Assembly (NCBI GenBank): GCA_963995505.1
Contig: OZ023188.1
Span: 4,836,001 to 4,900,000 of the forward strand
DNA from: Hypericum androsaemum
Taxonomy: Eukaryota > Streptophyta > Magnoliopsida > Malpighiales > Hypericaceae
Direction: 5' to 3'
DNA length: 64,000 nt
The first letter of the stretch is position 1; each line of letters opens with the position of its first letter. Of this stretch, positions 43,701-59,307 are shown piece after piece. The position numbers were made by a program, and so were the translations under genes. The notes beneath the pieces were generated by a model. The model saw only the letters and a program-made list of their open reading frames with translations, was not told the origin of the DNA and did not search any database.

Positions 43701-44698
43701 TTGACGCGTAATCAGCTCTAGCGGTATCAACATCAAAGCGAGTTACTCTGACCTTGTCGATGTGCTATTTTCCTCTTGCGGGTACCGAGTTTTACCTCAA
43801 GAGAATTTTACTGAGGCCGGCAGCCGCAACCTGGAAACAGGGAATTCCATGCCAGGTAGTAGTAGCTGTCATGATGAGGGGACACATGGACCTTTAGTTA
43901 GAAGGCTGGGTTGCGCTAAGATATACTTGTATTTATTTCTCGTAATTATATAGGAACTTGACTCCAGCATTTCGAAGATATAAAATTTACAAAACCATCA
44001 ACTCTATTAGGGTGAGCATTAGATTTTCACGTTATCAATAATATAAATATAAATATTATCATTTATTCTTGAAGATTACCATGAAATTACCCGAATCATT
44101 AGGAAAAAACTAATGATGGGCTAAGAGGAATTAGGAACTCGGAGATTATTACTAGTTAGTAGGGGCGACACCTAATAAAATTAAAATAGTAGTAGATGAG
44201 GTGGGGCCCATCAAATCTTGGGTGGAGCATATTATTGATTGCCACGATACCAAAGTGTCCTTTTCTTCTGGTCAAGTTGTCGTGCTCAAACTCTTGCCCA
44301 CCTTCATGATTCTGTTTCCCCCAATTACCACGATATGTCATTTCTCAACGAAAAATTGACATAAAATGTTTCAATTTTCTATTGCATGTTAGTTTGGCGA
44401 TTTTGATCATATTTCGAGGCCCTTTTCTCGCCGTTTGTTCGAGTTAGTTTTTTGGTTATTGAGTAGACATTTTTTCTAGAAAAAAGTAGATATTTTTCTA
44501 GGTTTAATCCAATATTTTAAAAAATGTGGTTCAACTACAGGTCCGAATAACCTGAAACAAGAATGTATCAGTTGTGTACAAAAACTCGGAGGATTCTTAG
44601 TTTAGTGATCAAAGTTGGACCGATTGATTCATCCTATTGGACTAACTCATATGAATCCAACTAACAATTTTTAATTAAAAATTTGGTTTACATAGTTT
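43701..44698. other. Spacer
   Basis: No coding or transposon structure supported. A GC-richer 43740-43920 stretch gives a 63-codon frame without a domain. Confidence 0.4.
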
Positions 44699-44816
44699 TT
44701 TTTAATACCAAAGTGTTATTACCTATCAAAAGGTCATGCCAATGTGCACAATACACTATACCTCTTGTACCGTTAAACACTACAATTTTTCTAAAAATGA
44801 CTAGAGATATTAGACT
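44699..44816 (-). repeat. Probable LINE 3' tail, minus strand (copy 1)
   Basis: Begins with a T-run, then ATTACCTATCAAAAGGTCAT and CAATGTGCACAATACACTA. It aligns block by block with 48183-48320. On the minus strand this ends in GATAGGTAATAAC...A-run, as in plant LINE 3' ends. Confidence 0.4.
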
Positions 44817-44824
44817 ATCTAACA

Positions 44825-45746
44825 ATTATTTTCTCGGCTTTACAGTCTTTCTGTCCTTAAGAATACACTGGTTGAAAGTTGCGGTATGAGGGATGATCTC
44901 GGATGGCATTGGGAGCTAGTTTGGAGACGACGTCTATTGGCTTGGGAGGAAGAGGCGGTCTCTGATCTATTGAATATTATCAATGGATTCCAGTCCTCTT
45001 CGGAAGCTGACAAGCCTATCTGGACCCCAGATAAGTTCGCTGGCTTCACGGTGAAGAGGTTTTATGGCTCCATGTTTGAGGGGTTTTCATTTACTGCACC
45101 CACTGTTATGCGAAGTAAGTTCTCTTCACTAATCTCCCTAAAGGTGAGCTGTTTTCTATGGATGGTGCTTCAAGGGCGTATTAAAACTAGGGACAACTTG
45201 CTAAGACGTGGGCTTGTTAATCCGGCCGTTGCTAGATGTGCTTTGTGTGGATTGGAGGAGGAGTCTGCAACTCATTTGTTCATGCATTGTAAGCTTGCTG
45301 CCTCGGTTTGGAACTGGCTTCTCAATCTGTTAGGACTGAAGTGGTGTATTCGTGGAGACTTGATGGGCTTTATGGAGGATTGGCTCAACCTGATGAATGG
45401 TGATGCCAATAAGAAGGTTTGGTATACTGTCTTTGCAGCGGTTTTCTGGAGTCTTTGGCTTGCGAGGAACAAGGCAATTTTTGACAACAAGGAGGCGAGA
45501 TTAGAGCAGGTCATCCATTCGGCTTCTCGGTGGTTCGATGAGTGGGGATTATGGTCAGGGATATCCAGGAGCTTCCAATCGCAGGACATCATTCTATTCC
45601 TGGGCTCACTTGTCCATTGCTAAGATGGAGTTTGCTTTTTGATCGGCTGTGTATTATGCAGTTGCTTCCTAGGCGACTACCTGGTTTATAAACTGTACTT
45701 GAGTTAATTTTAAAGGAGAAATAAAAGTTTACCTTTCAAAAAAAAA
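44825..45746 (+). mobile_element. 5'-truncated LINE with poly(A) and short target duplication
   Basis: Plus strand. The pol C-terminus is followed by a 3' UTR with AAATAAAAGTTT and a terminal A-run at 45738-45746. ATCTAACA occurs just before the 5' break (44817-44824) and just after the A-run (45747-45754), a candidate 8-bp target duplication. Confidence 0.75.
44886..45623 (+). pseudogene. LINE pol C-terminus with zf-RVT domain, open frame
   Basis: 245 codons open. LVWRRRLLAWEEEAVSDLLN is followed by the zinc-binding region: FLWMVLQGRIKTRDNLLRRG, ARCALCGLEEESATHLFMHC and VWYTVFAAVFWSLWLARNKA. It ends at TAA 45621-45623. Endonuclease and reverse transcriptase are missing, so this is not a working element. 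The uninterrupted frame and preserved A-tail suggest a fairly young insertion. It is related to 8767-9390. Confidence 0.88.
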
Positions 45747-45754
45747 ATCTAACA

Positions 45755-46830
45755 TATGCTAATTAGATAGATAATATCGATAGCACACATCTCCTAAACC
45801 TCTGCCTTACTTTCTTCAATTATTGTACGCCAATCTACTTTGAGAAATTTCGAGACTTCTCTATCCCATAAAGAAAATAATTTTACCGCTATAAACTTCG
45901 TCTCTAAATGAGATTTGTCTAACCTCTCCTGGCATGCCTTGTGCCCAAATGCTCGGGCTTCTATCCACATTTATATTGATTAAATTAAGATTTGTTATTT
46001 GTAAATGACAATTTTTAGCGAAAATATAAAAAGTATTTATAATTATTTTGCTGAAATTTAATACAATTTTAAAAAATTTCAGTATCAACCACTGAATCCA
46101 TATTGACGTAAGACTAATATTTCTATAGCTAAAGTTGCAAACAAAATAATGTAATTAATCAATTCAATAATATAGTATTTATTGTTCTTAAAGATGACTC
46201 AGCTGAGCACGCTTCCAAGTAATTAATTCATTAACTAAAATAGAGGGGAAGTGTCAAATACCTAGTCCACCGGACTAGCTAGTTAATGGGAAATGTGTAG
46301 ACCACAAATACCATATCATATACAAACAAAATATGAAATTTCAATTTCGCTGGCTTGACAGTGTTTTCTCATTGGTCAAATATAAAGTCAAATCATGATT
46401 AAGAAATGTGCCATTGAAAGAGCCAAGACGGCAGACAAAATGCCTACATGATTAGGGTCCTAAATAAAAAACCACAAAAAGAAAAGTTGGGGTCTTAGAA
46501 CAAACCATTATTATTTTTATCAATCACCTGGTGTACAATTGTAAATATTAATTCAGGTCTCATTCAGATCGAACTATATAAATTATCAGGTACCAAAATT
46601 TGTTCTACCGAATTTTAAAACAGTCATATTCACGGGAAAAAACAAATTTTTGTTAAGAGTAAAATAACTTCTATAAAATTTGGAACTGAAAGTGAATATA
46701 GCTTATGGCGGCTGATAGTTTCGGTCCAAACCCTAGCTCCTTATTCGATTAATAATTCTCAAAAGTAATAAAATTTGATGGTCCCAGAAATTCGTAGTGT
46801 TCTTAAAGTATATGTTAATAGCTTATTCTT
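45755..46830. other. AT-rich spacer
   Basis: No gene or transposon ends recognised. Confidence 0.45.
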
Positions 46831-47905
46831 TTTTTTTCAGTAAATAAGCTTTATTAAAATTGAAAATAGTAATATTAGCAAGTTGAGACCTAAAAAACTA
46901 AAATGGTATATACAATGGACTACCCATTCCCTACCCGATTGGTTTCCACCTCCACCGTATGTTGACTCCCCTGTAGAATAGTACGGGTTGCAGTCGAGGA
47001 CTTCACAAAAAACCTATTTAAAGTAAAACCCAGCGAAAAAATGATAACTGCAAAAAGAATTGCCTTGTATATACTACGATACTAAATCAACCATACAGTA
47101 AAACTAATTGGGAACATACTTGTTATTTACAAATTGACATATCCTAATATCCAACACCCATATTCCCAAGTCCACCGGCCGCTGCCCTCCGAAAAAAACC
47201 CCTAATCATCCGATCAAAACATCACCTACCTCCTCGTAAGCACCCAAGAAGTTGACCAAATCTTTGTGTTGAATAAGGGCTGCATCGGACCAAAGAATCC
47301 AATCTTGAGCATGGTGGATGAATGAAGCAATCAAAGTATTTCTATCCAAATTTACTTTGTCAAAAATTATTCGGTTCCAATACAACCAAATTCTCCATAT
47401 TACTAATCATTTTATTAATAGAATTTTACTTACCAAAAAACAAAAGTGACGCCCAATGTACCAAGAAAAACCCAAACGACTGATAAAATAATTCCATATA
47501 TGCCAAGAAACCTTGCATTGTTGGAGTAAGTGGGTAGGGTAGGCCGCAAAGCGGGCACAGACAATCCTAAGCATCAAGCCTTCTTTTCCGGATTAGATTG
47601 TTTTTTGTTGGAATCTTTTGTTGGAGGGCTAGCCAAAGGAAGTATTGCACCTTAGTAGGGATGTAATTGCACCAAATTCCTAGTAGCTCCATCGAAATTG
47701 TGAGAGATTGATGCTCAAAAAGACTGGAGCTGCCCAAAATTGCCCGTGATGAATACTCAATTTCAGATCCCTTTTCCCAATCTAACCTCATCTTTACCAA
47801 ATTCCTTTTGGTCCTTTGCCCGTGATGGTACCTAGCAGATTGTCCACCAAAACCTCTTCCCATACATGCAGGTGCCTCCTCCAGTTCAGGGACCAACTCC
47901 AAAAC
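46831..47905 (-). mobile_element. LINE fragment, minus strand
   Basis: A T-run at 46831-46838 followed by CAGTAAATAAGCTTTATTA is the reverse of a LINE 3' end. Further right, minus-strand frames give NRIIFDKVNLDRNTLIASFI and HHAQDWILWSDAALIQHKDL (about 47370-47240), then upstream YIPTKVQYFLWLALQQKIPT and KNNLIRKRRLDA (about 47680-47567), parts of a zf-RVT domain in several frames. No complete frame remains. Confidence 0.7.
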
Positions 47906-47909
47906 GATC

Positions 47910-47953
47910 TAATAATGGATATTAGTCCACGTCTAATAATGGATATTAGTCCT
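47910..47953 (+). repeat. Tandem duplication of a 22-23 bp unit
   Basis: TCTAATAATGGATATTAGTC occurs twice in succession (from about 47909 and 47931), next to the 5' break of the LINE fragment. Confidence 0.75.
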
Positions 47954-48774
47954 TGTTTTTATAAAAAAAATCTTTAAGTAGATTCAACTCCTTGAAAATG
48001 GATTATACACTACTAAAATAGACACCATCTAAGTAAAGTAAAATATTATTCGACTCTAAATTGGTTATTTTAAGGTTAAAAAAAATTATCTATCAAGACA
48101 CTTAGAGTAATACAAGATTTACTTGTGAAAAAAAAGTAAAGTAACACGTTTTACTGATGGGAAGAATTAAGAATATATTGGGTTCAATTTTTTTATAAGT
48201 AAAATATTTATTATCCATCAAAAAGTTACGCCGAGTGTGTACTAGCGCACTACATCAATAGTGTCGTAGGAACTAATATCACCTAAAAATTCAAAGATAA
48301 ACAACTATCTAATAACTTATGCTATTAGATAAATGGTATTTTCTAAATTTAACTCCTTTGTTTCTTTCTGTGGCTCTTGCTCCAATTCGGCTCTTTTTCC
48401 ACCTCTATTGGGTTCAAGTCTTAAAAATATAAAAGAAATATTTGAGAGAACCACCTCTTAAACAAGATCCGAAAATCTTCGATTCTCAAAACAAAAATTT
48501 TATAAAAATAACACATTTTTCTTATAATTCATTTATTTCAAATTCCAGCTACTTATCGAATTCAGTGTTTTTTTAAATCGCCCAAATGAATACGAGCAAT
48601 ACGAATCATTAAAAGTTCGTCCGCTGCCAGAAAAGTATGATCTGGCCAACATAATATTGTAATCGTGAGCTGGTACATTATGTCCTTCATCAGTTGCCAA
48701 CTTCAACAAGTGGGTTGCCCCCAGCCTCCATAATTAATTTTCACTAGCAAAAAAAAAGACGTAGTTCTAATCAG
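47954..48774. other. Spacer holding a second LINE 3' tail-like repeat
   Basis: 48183-48320 begins with a T-run and contains TTATTATCCATCAAAAAGTT, and aligns with 44699-44816. Otherwise nothing recognised. Confidence 0.4.
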
Positions 48775-48805
48775 AGTCAAAAGTGTTCGATAGCAATCAC
48801 ATACT

Positions 48806-48983
48806 GGTGAAGGAGTTGTTCTAGTTTAATCAGGTATCGGGTTCAAATTTTTGGATACGCAGCAGTGTTAAATACTTGTTGGAAGAGCTTTGCCATCTTT
48901 TGAAGATCATATACGGCTCGAAATTGGATTAGTCAGCTCAATAGACCGAATACCAATTAGTTAAACCCCAAAAAAAAATTCAA
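48806..48983 (+). mobile_element. SINE flanked by a 31-bp target-site duplication
   Basis: Flanks 48775-48805 and 48984-49014 are 31 bases long and differ at one position. Between them lies a SINE-like body with box B-like GGGTTCAAATTT, AGTGTTAAATACTTGTT, TTTGCCATC and the tail GGATTAGTCAGCTCAATAGA, ending in an A-run (48969-48978). It resembles the copy at 29841-30003. Confidence 0.75.
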
Positions 48984-49014
48984 AGTCAAAAGTATTCGAT
49001 AGCAATCACATACT

Positions 49015-49756
49015 ACGTTGTTAAATATGTCACATGCAAGTATTGCTCAACTATATTACGGTTGTAAATCGGATTAATTTTGTAATTCATTATTATGCGA
49101 TGACACATGTTTCGTGTTATATGAGACAATATCAAGTCTTCGAAAATATATAAATTTCATCTAACTACTCTTGTCAAGGTCAAATTGCTCAATTTGAAAA
49201 TTACGTGGTTAATTTAATACATAAAATTCGTCGTAGTGTGTACTATGACTCTCTAAATCATGAATTCAATGGTCAAAAAAGCAGTAAACAAAAGCCAAAA
49301 GCAGAAACCAAATCCTCCCTGTGGATTATTGATTTGAATTTTGGGTGGGAAGCCGATCTGGTCAACAACGAACTGGTCAACTTTATCGGAACGCGCGAGA
49401 GATCAAAAAGAGCGAGGGGAATGCAACTCGGAAGAGCCACGCTCACGCAGACGCGACCATAGGAAAAAACATTTTTAACGAAAATTAACGAAAAATATAT
49501 TCGTATCTAAAACAAAATTATTTGACCTGTATTTGAACTTTATCGTTAAATTCGAATGAATTTCTAATAATTTATGAACAAACAATAACTGTAACAATTA
49601 AAATTGATTAACTATAAAAACAATTTTAATTGATTGATTAATACCGACACGAAACTCGGAGACCAGACAGTGACACTCGATGCTTTGCTCAAATAGCACG
49701 TGCCTGATAAGAAAATCTTGGAAGCAAAACGAGGGAAAGTTCAAAGTTGAGGTAGA
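49015..49756. other. AT-rich spacer
   Basis: Nothing recognised; the 85-codon frame at 49205-49462 has no domain. Confidence 0.45.
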
Positions 49757-49765
49757 TTATTTATT

Positions 49766-51003
49766 GGACAAATTACTCTCACGTCCCTGTACTTTGGTCA
49801 CCCTCCTCCTAGGGTCCTTAGATTTTGGAAAATGATTTTTTCGTCCCTAAGTTTTGATGATAATAGACTCTCGGGTCCCTGGAGCCGGAATATTTCTTTT
49901 TCTCCGGTAAACTCTCACTTGAAATGACCAAAATACCCCTCCCACTTAAAAAACAAAAAATTCCCTCCTTTCCCACTTCATCTTCTCCTCTAATCTTCAA
50001 CATTCAATCAAAATTCAAACTAAAAAACAAATCAACTTCTTGACTCAGAGTTAGAAATCTTAATTAGAAAACTCCAAAAATTTGTGATTAATTGAAATTG
50101 ACAAATAGTGGGATTAAATTTATCCCAAAAAATCCCCAAAATTTCAAAGGACTGGCTCGATTTTAACGAAGGGAACAACCTCAATTTCATCTCATCCAAG
50201 GAGAAGCTCACTTGAAGATGGAGCTCGCTCCACCAGGTCGTACGTCTAGAGCCAGATCTTGGTGGCCTCGAACTCCGGGACGACCACGTCGGGGACCTGG
50301 AAGCGGGGCGGGCTGGAGGTAGCGGTGAGGAGTCAACGTAGTTGACGAGGGTGGAGGTGAGGTCGCCATCGGAGATGGAGACGTTGGTGGCGAGGAGGGA
50401 GGAGGCGCCGGGGAGGCGGGAGCGGTAGGGCGCTCAAGTCATCAAACCTTCGAACCAAACAAATCCAGAACCAACCCAAAATCATCAAACCCTCGAACCA
50501 AACAAATCGAGAACCACCGGTCGTGTTCGAGGCTCTTTATAGAGGCCAGCGACTTTGGGTTATTGCCGAGGTGGAAAAAATAACTAGGTTACGTTTTATT
50601 GGATGAAGATGAGGTCAAAAACTTGGTCCTGTGAGATTTATTGGATGAAGATGAGGTTAGGAACATCAAAGTCCAAACCTCGAGGTTGGTGTACCATATA
50701 AACCCAAAAAAAGCAAGCTTCATTTTTCAAGGAGCATTTTGGATCTGGGAAGGAAGGGTCGATGAAGGAACGGTTCTACAGCTTAATTTAATTACATTAA
50801 TTTTAGTGTATTTTTTGTTTTTTAGTGGGAGGGCATTTTGGTCATTTCAAGTGGGGTATCGCCGGAGAATATGAAATATTCCGGCTCCAGGGATCCGAGA
50901 GTCTATTATCATCAAAACTTAGGGACGGTACAATCATTTTCCAAAAGTCAGGGACCCTATGAGGAGGGTGACCAAAGGTCAGGGATGTGAGAGTAATTTG
51001 CCC
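49766..51003. mobile_element. Mutator-like element, Pack-MULE candidate
   Basis: Inverted arms of about 190-200 bp (49766-49965 and 50811-51003) begin GGACAAATTACTCTCAC and GGGCAAATTACTCTCAC read inward. A perfect 9-bp target duplication TTATTTATT flanks the element (49757-49765, 51004-51012). The interior contains a GC-rich island at 50201-50450 unlike the surrounding DNA. No transposase. Confidence 0.9.
50180..50450 (-). pseudogene. Candidate captured gene fragment inside the MULE
   Basis: On the minus strand one frame reads RFQVPDVVVPEFEATKIWL, a stop, then TYDLVERAPSS (about 50312-50220). This looks like real protein sequence by composition and codon use (third positions mostly G or C). 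The donor gene was not identified. Confidence 0.45.
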
Positions 51004-51012
51004 TTATTTATT

Positions 51013-51971
51013 TATTTATTATTGGTTGGCTATCCAGCATCGGGCGTACGTAGGTTCGACAAGTCAACGCTCGTATGATCAGCGTATCGGATCGACGTAC
51101 GGTCCCGATCGCTCCTCAATTTGTAAAATCAGATATCCACGGTCCAGATTCGTATCCGAGACCGCATCAAAAAAACGCATTGTAAACTACTTTCAATAAC
51201 CGTCGCGAATTGTACCTTCGAGCCTAATCAATCTAAATCATATTATTTTGAGAATAGTCATTTTAATAATATTTGATAGTGCTTGACTATAAATATCAGA
51301 ATTTTAGATAATAAAAGTACTTTCAACGAGGAAAAAAAGAATATGATCAACTGAAATTATTCTAAGTTTGGGCAATTGAACATTTGTTGAACATTGATTC
51401 ATACATTCGAAGGAATTTCATTCCAATTATATTTCATATAATTTTGACACTCTAGCCAAATAATTGGCTCTTAAGATGTAGTGGCTGCGAATTCCAATTT
51501 TTTTACGATATTTTAATCCGATCGCATTCAAAACCCATTTGTTCTACCAAATCTTTACTTTGTAAAAAAAAATCAGTATTTTTATAACGCAATTACCTGA
51601 TAACGTGTCGGCCGTAAAGAGGAGCGAGAGCAAGAATCTCTGGAGGGCGCGAGTTTTTTCTATTTCCAAATTGCCAGACATAATACAAACATAAAATAGT
51701 TGAAAAGAAAAGAGCTTCTGGCAGAGAAAATAAAACAATAAAGGCAATAGTGGCAGAGCAGAGCCAAGCTTTATTGTTTGTGGTGTGCACAGCTGGAATT
51801 AGCGAGACACAGCTGGCTCGTACGGAGCACAGAGGTGATGCAGCTCCCGTCGCCGTTTGTCCCCTTTCCGTTTTTTGGTTCATTCATCAATACTTTTGTA
51901 TATTTGATAACGTATTCACGAACAACGACTAAAGCTAAAACCGGACATCCATCCACTCATTTTCTAAAATA
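51013..51971. other. Spacer
   Basis: No feature supported; overlapping frames of 60-96 codons on both strands at 51593-51972 have no domain. Confidence 0.4.
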
Positions 51972-52376
51972 ATGGTTTTGAAGATTGACTTGAGATTTCT
52001 CTCTTTTTTGGGTCAATTGATCTGACCGATCAAACTGTCGATCAGAAAGGAAAATAAAAATATATACTATTTATTATATTTAGTATTAAAATAGCAACTA
52101 GTCATACATATTATCTAATTTTGTTACAAAAGTGATAATTTGCAAGTATCAAAATCATAATTTAATTACTTTTAATCTAATGAATTTTGAATTTTTTTTT
52201 CAGAAAACACACATTTCACTGGTCCGACCATGAAAATTGACCGATCCAATTGGTTGAACAGGTGTAAACGCTGTTGACCATCGATTGAAACGCATCCCGA
52301 GTTTAGGATGAAACCCAACTCGAGATTGGTCCCAATTAGTGATCCAACTGATCTGACTCATTTTTTAAAACCATGC
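51972..52376. mobile_element. Short hAT-like MITE (degraded)
   Basis: Starts ATGGTTTTGAAGATTGAC and ends TTTTTTAAAACCAT. Inside are GGTCCGACC, GATCTGACC and GGTTGAAC-type motifs, like those near the ends of the larger hAT element at 32644-34268. The inverted match is short. Confidence 0.45.
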
Positions 52377-53277
52377 CTAAAAGCATTTGTTCCTTCTATT
52401 ATAAAATATAAATTTGAAAGATTGAACTTTTTTAACATATCTATTTATTTTCTATGGAGTGCAGCTGTCAAATTCGGAGAAAATATGGTAAACCCAATAC
52501 ATACAATGTTGCTGTCCTCTCTAAGTTTTTCTACAAAGGGACAACCGATCAGAAACAAATGCAGAAACTCCTCCAACCCTACAATCTTCTCTGTCACCTC
52601 TCCTTTTTGCCCTTTGCCTTCCCAACCCCACAAAATATGAAAAGTCGTATGCTTATTTATTTGGCCAGGAATGAAAAGTAGTATATGGTTTAATTGAATA
52701 TAGCCCAGCTGATTATTATCATCTCCCATTTCTATATGATTTTTTACATTAATTCGTATTCGGTACAATGAGTCGATTAATCCAGATGTAAGTTAAATGA
52801 GATATTTGAAAGATGACAAAATTCTCGAACAAATATTTAACAATAATGATATAAGTGCTTTTTGGTTATATATGAATTTTATCAATATAATGTTGGATCC
52901 ACTATTATAAATGCGCGTTAACATTTCTTTGTGGGTCTTAATATATCATTAATTGCTTCTCCTTTCTATATTATTCTCTCAGTTAGCGAACAGTCAACCG
53001 AAGAAAAACGGAAACCTGACTTTTAGACTGGTCTTTCCATTAATCACAAACGGAAAATTAACAATATTGTTCTAGAAGAATTCGAATTGGTTGTGTTCCT
53101 CTGAGAGAGAGAGAGAACGACACAAGTCAAAAATAATTCGTATTAACGAAATGAAGAATCTGAATCGGTTATACTCTTTTTGTTAAGAATAATTGTCGTG
53201 AGAATTTTATTATCTATAAAGAATCTTTCGGATGTGAATATGAATTAGTATGTATGAATACCAGTCACTATTAATTA
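52377..53277. other. AT-rich spacer
   Basis: Nothing recognised; a short (GA)n run lies at 53104-53115. Confidence 0.45.
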
Positions 53278-53286
53278 AAAAATTTA

Positions 53287-53581
53287 GGATAAATTACACT
53301 CAGGTCCCTGGTCTATAAAAAAATTACTTCTGGGGTCCATGCTTTATTAAAAATTATTAAGTCGTCCCTGCTTTATGTAAAATGTTGGTCTCAGGTTCCT
53401 AAGGTCGGAATCGGAGAAAATATTTTAGGTGCCTCTTCGTCGGAGAAAATCTTCGATTCTGGCCTTAGGGACCTGAGACCAACATTTTTACATAAAGTAG
53501 GGATGGCTAAATAATTTTTAATAAAGCAGGGACCCTAAAAATAATATTTCTATAGATCAAAAACCTGAAGACAATTTATCC
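53287..53581. mobile_element. Mutator-type MITE upstream of the hexokinase-like gene
   Basis: About 295 bp, almost entirely two inverted arms. GGATAAATTACACTCAGGTC at the left mirrors the right end, and a block around GGTCTCAGGTYCCTAAGG meets its inverse at the centre. Flanks AAAAATTTA (53278-53286) and AAAAAATTA (53582-53590) are a 9-bp duplication with one mismatch. Confidence 0.8.
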
Positions 53582-53689
53582 AAAAAATTAATGAAAGATG
53601 TCTTTCATTTTTAACGGTAACAAGAAAATCAGCAAAAAAAAGGCGAAGATTCTAAACAAATCCGTGATATTCTAACACGGAAAAGGGCA

Positions 53690-54052
53690 AATCAGTCATT
53701 TCACAAAACCCACCTATAAGTACCCTCCCCCTTCGCTTTCCAACGCCCTTCCCTCTCTCTCTAGATTCCACCAGAACGGCAAAGAGAGAGAAACACACAC
53801 AAAAAATTAAGAGAGAGAAAATAAAAAAGAAAAGATAAATTCGTCCCCTTTTTTTTAGTTTTCTAGCGTTTCATCGAGCGGGTGAAATAAATAAATTCTA
53901 TTTGTATCAAAATAAAGATATACTTTTAATTCTCTCCGGCGACCGGACGACCGCTTCCCTTTGTCTTCCGACCGCGGCGGTTACCAAAGGCGCGAGCTTT
54001 GGGGATGAAGCGGCGCCGTTTGAGGCGGTAAAGGCGCGAGCTTTGGTCGGAG
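53690..54052 (+). promoter_or_regulatory. Promoter and leader of the hexokinase-like gene
   Basis: A TATA-like CCTATAAGTACCC at about 53712-53724 is followed by a pyrimidine-rich CCTTCCCTCTCTCTC stretch and then GA-rich leader (AGAGAGAGAAACAC). This would put transcription start near 53745 and give a leader of about 300 bases. A further CT/GC-rich run precedes the ATG. Confidence 0.6.
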
Positions 54053-57964
<3,912 letters not shown>

Positions 57965-58607
57965 GTATTTATAGCAGTTTATAAGATGCATATAGCCCCT
58001 GTAAATGTAGGGTTTTTTTTTTCTTGCTTCAATCAACTTCAATATATAGAAAGGTTTATTTGTTTAGGTCATTCTCTTGTCTTCTTTCAGAATTTGCCAT
58101 TTTGAACCATGCTGTTCTTTGATCTGTTCTTTCTTCTCCTGTGTTTTCTCATGTTTCCATTTGTTTTTTTTGTAGAAAAAATGAAAGCTGATTAATAGAA
58201 AATTATAGCATTATTTTTTGTAGGCAATGAAAGGTTGAGGAAGAAATTTATGAAAAATTAAAGTAGCTTAATCCGGTTCACATCTGTCTAGTGAATGTTT
58301 GATTATATAAAAATAAAACAAATGAGACCTACCATTCAATTTCTTAAATGTATATAAATGTGTAAACTTTGTGTAACTTCCTTTATTTTTATTCATAATT
58401 TCGTGCTCACCATTGTAACTTATTTGCAAGTTGTAGACGAGAAAAACGAACGGTTTCTTGAAACTAACTCTTAGAATGGTTGGAATAAATAAGATATGTT
58501 GGATTAAAAGATGCTAAGCAAGCTAAGGAGAAGCATGCTCTAAAACCCAAGTAAAGCTAAGAAAAATTGTTAGTATTTGTGTCAAATTTCTAAATGGTTT
58601 AGAAGAG
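57965..58607 (+). other. 3' UTR and downstream flank of the hexokinase-like gene
   Basis: Follows the TAG at 57962-57964. TTCAATATATAG at about 58037 could serve as the near-upstream polyadenylation element. No other gene seen. Confidence 0.5.
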
Positions 58608-58930
58608 ATTTTTTTTTTTTGCGGGGAAAAAGTTTCATTTCAATGAATCAAATAACCAAACATTACAGCCAGAAAAGCACACACGAGCCACCTATCTAGA
58701 GAACCTAAAAATTCCGAACGCACAAAACCACGCACCAGTACTATCCACCTAGTTGCACTATCTACAACCAGGACCTAAAATAGTTTACTCTAGCTACTCG
58801 TCCTAAGGTTCAACATACGGCAACATGTGAACACTACTTTCCTAGATCTATCTTTCAATATACAATATTTTCCTTTGGAGCAAGTACTAGAGGTTGTAAT
58901 CGCTAGCTTTGTTAAAAAACCTAAACCGAA
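58608..58930 (-). repeat. LINE 3' tail, minus strand
   Basis: A T-run at 58609-58620 is followed by GCGGGGAAAAAGTTTCATTT and CAATGAATCAAATAACCAAA, with ACATTACAGCC after it. Read on the minus strand this is a LINE 3' end with its A-tail. No coding part is attached. Confidence 0.5.
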
Positions 58931-59307
58931 AAACTGACCCCGACCGAGAAAAAAGGGAACAAGAAAAATGGTTTTTTTTCGGTAGAAAATAGGAAAAATG
59001 GTTTGGCAGAGATGTTAATAGGATTGAAACTTTCCTCTTTGAATATTGAATTCTCTTATGGTGTTAATCTCGAGAGTCAAGTATTGTCAAGTTTTATTTT
59101 AGGGGACGACTCTCCTAATGATTTCTTTTAGTAAATCTTGAACCCAAAAATTCCTCAACTAATCTAAGTTCCTTATCTGGATTGTTTACATGGATATATT
59201 GTCTTAAGTTGGTTGTTTGTGGTGACATTTTTTAAGTCAAAATGGATTATATATTGTTCAAAGGTCGAACATTAAATTTTTGAAGAGAAATGTTGTGACG
59301 ATGGTCT

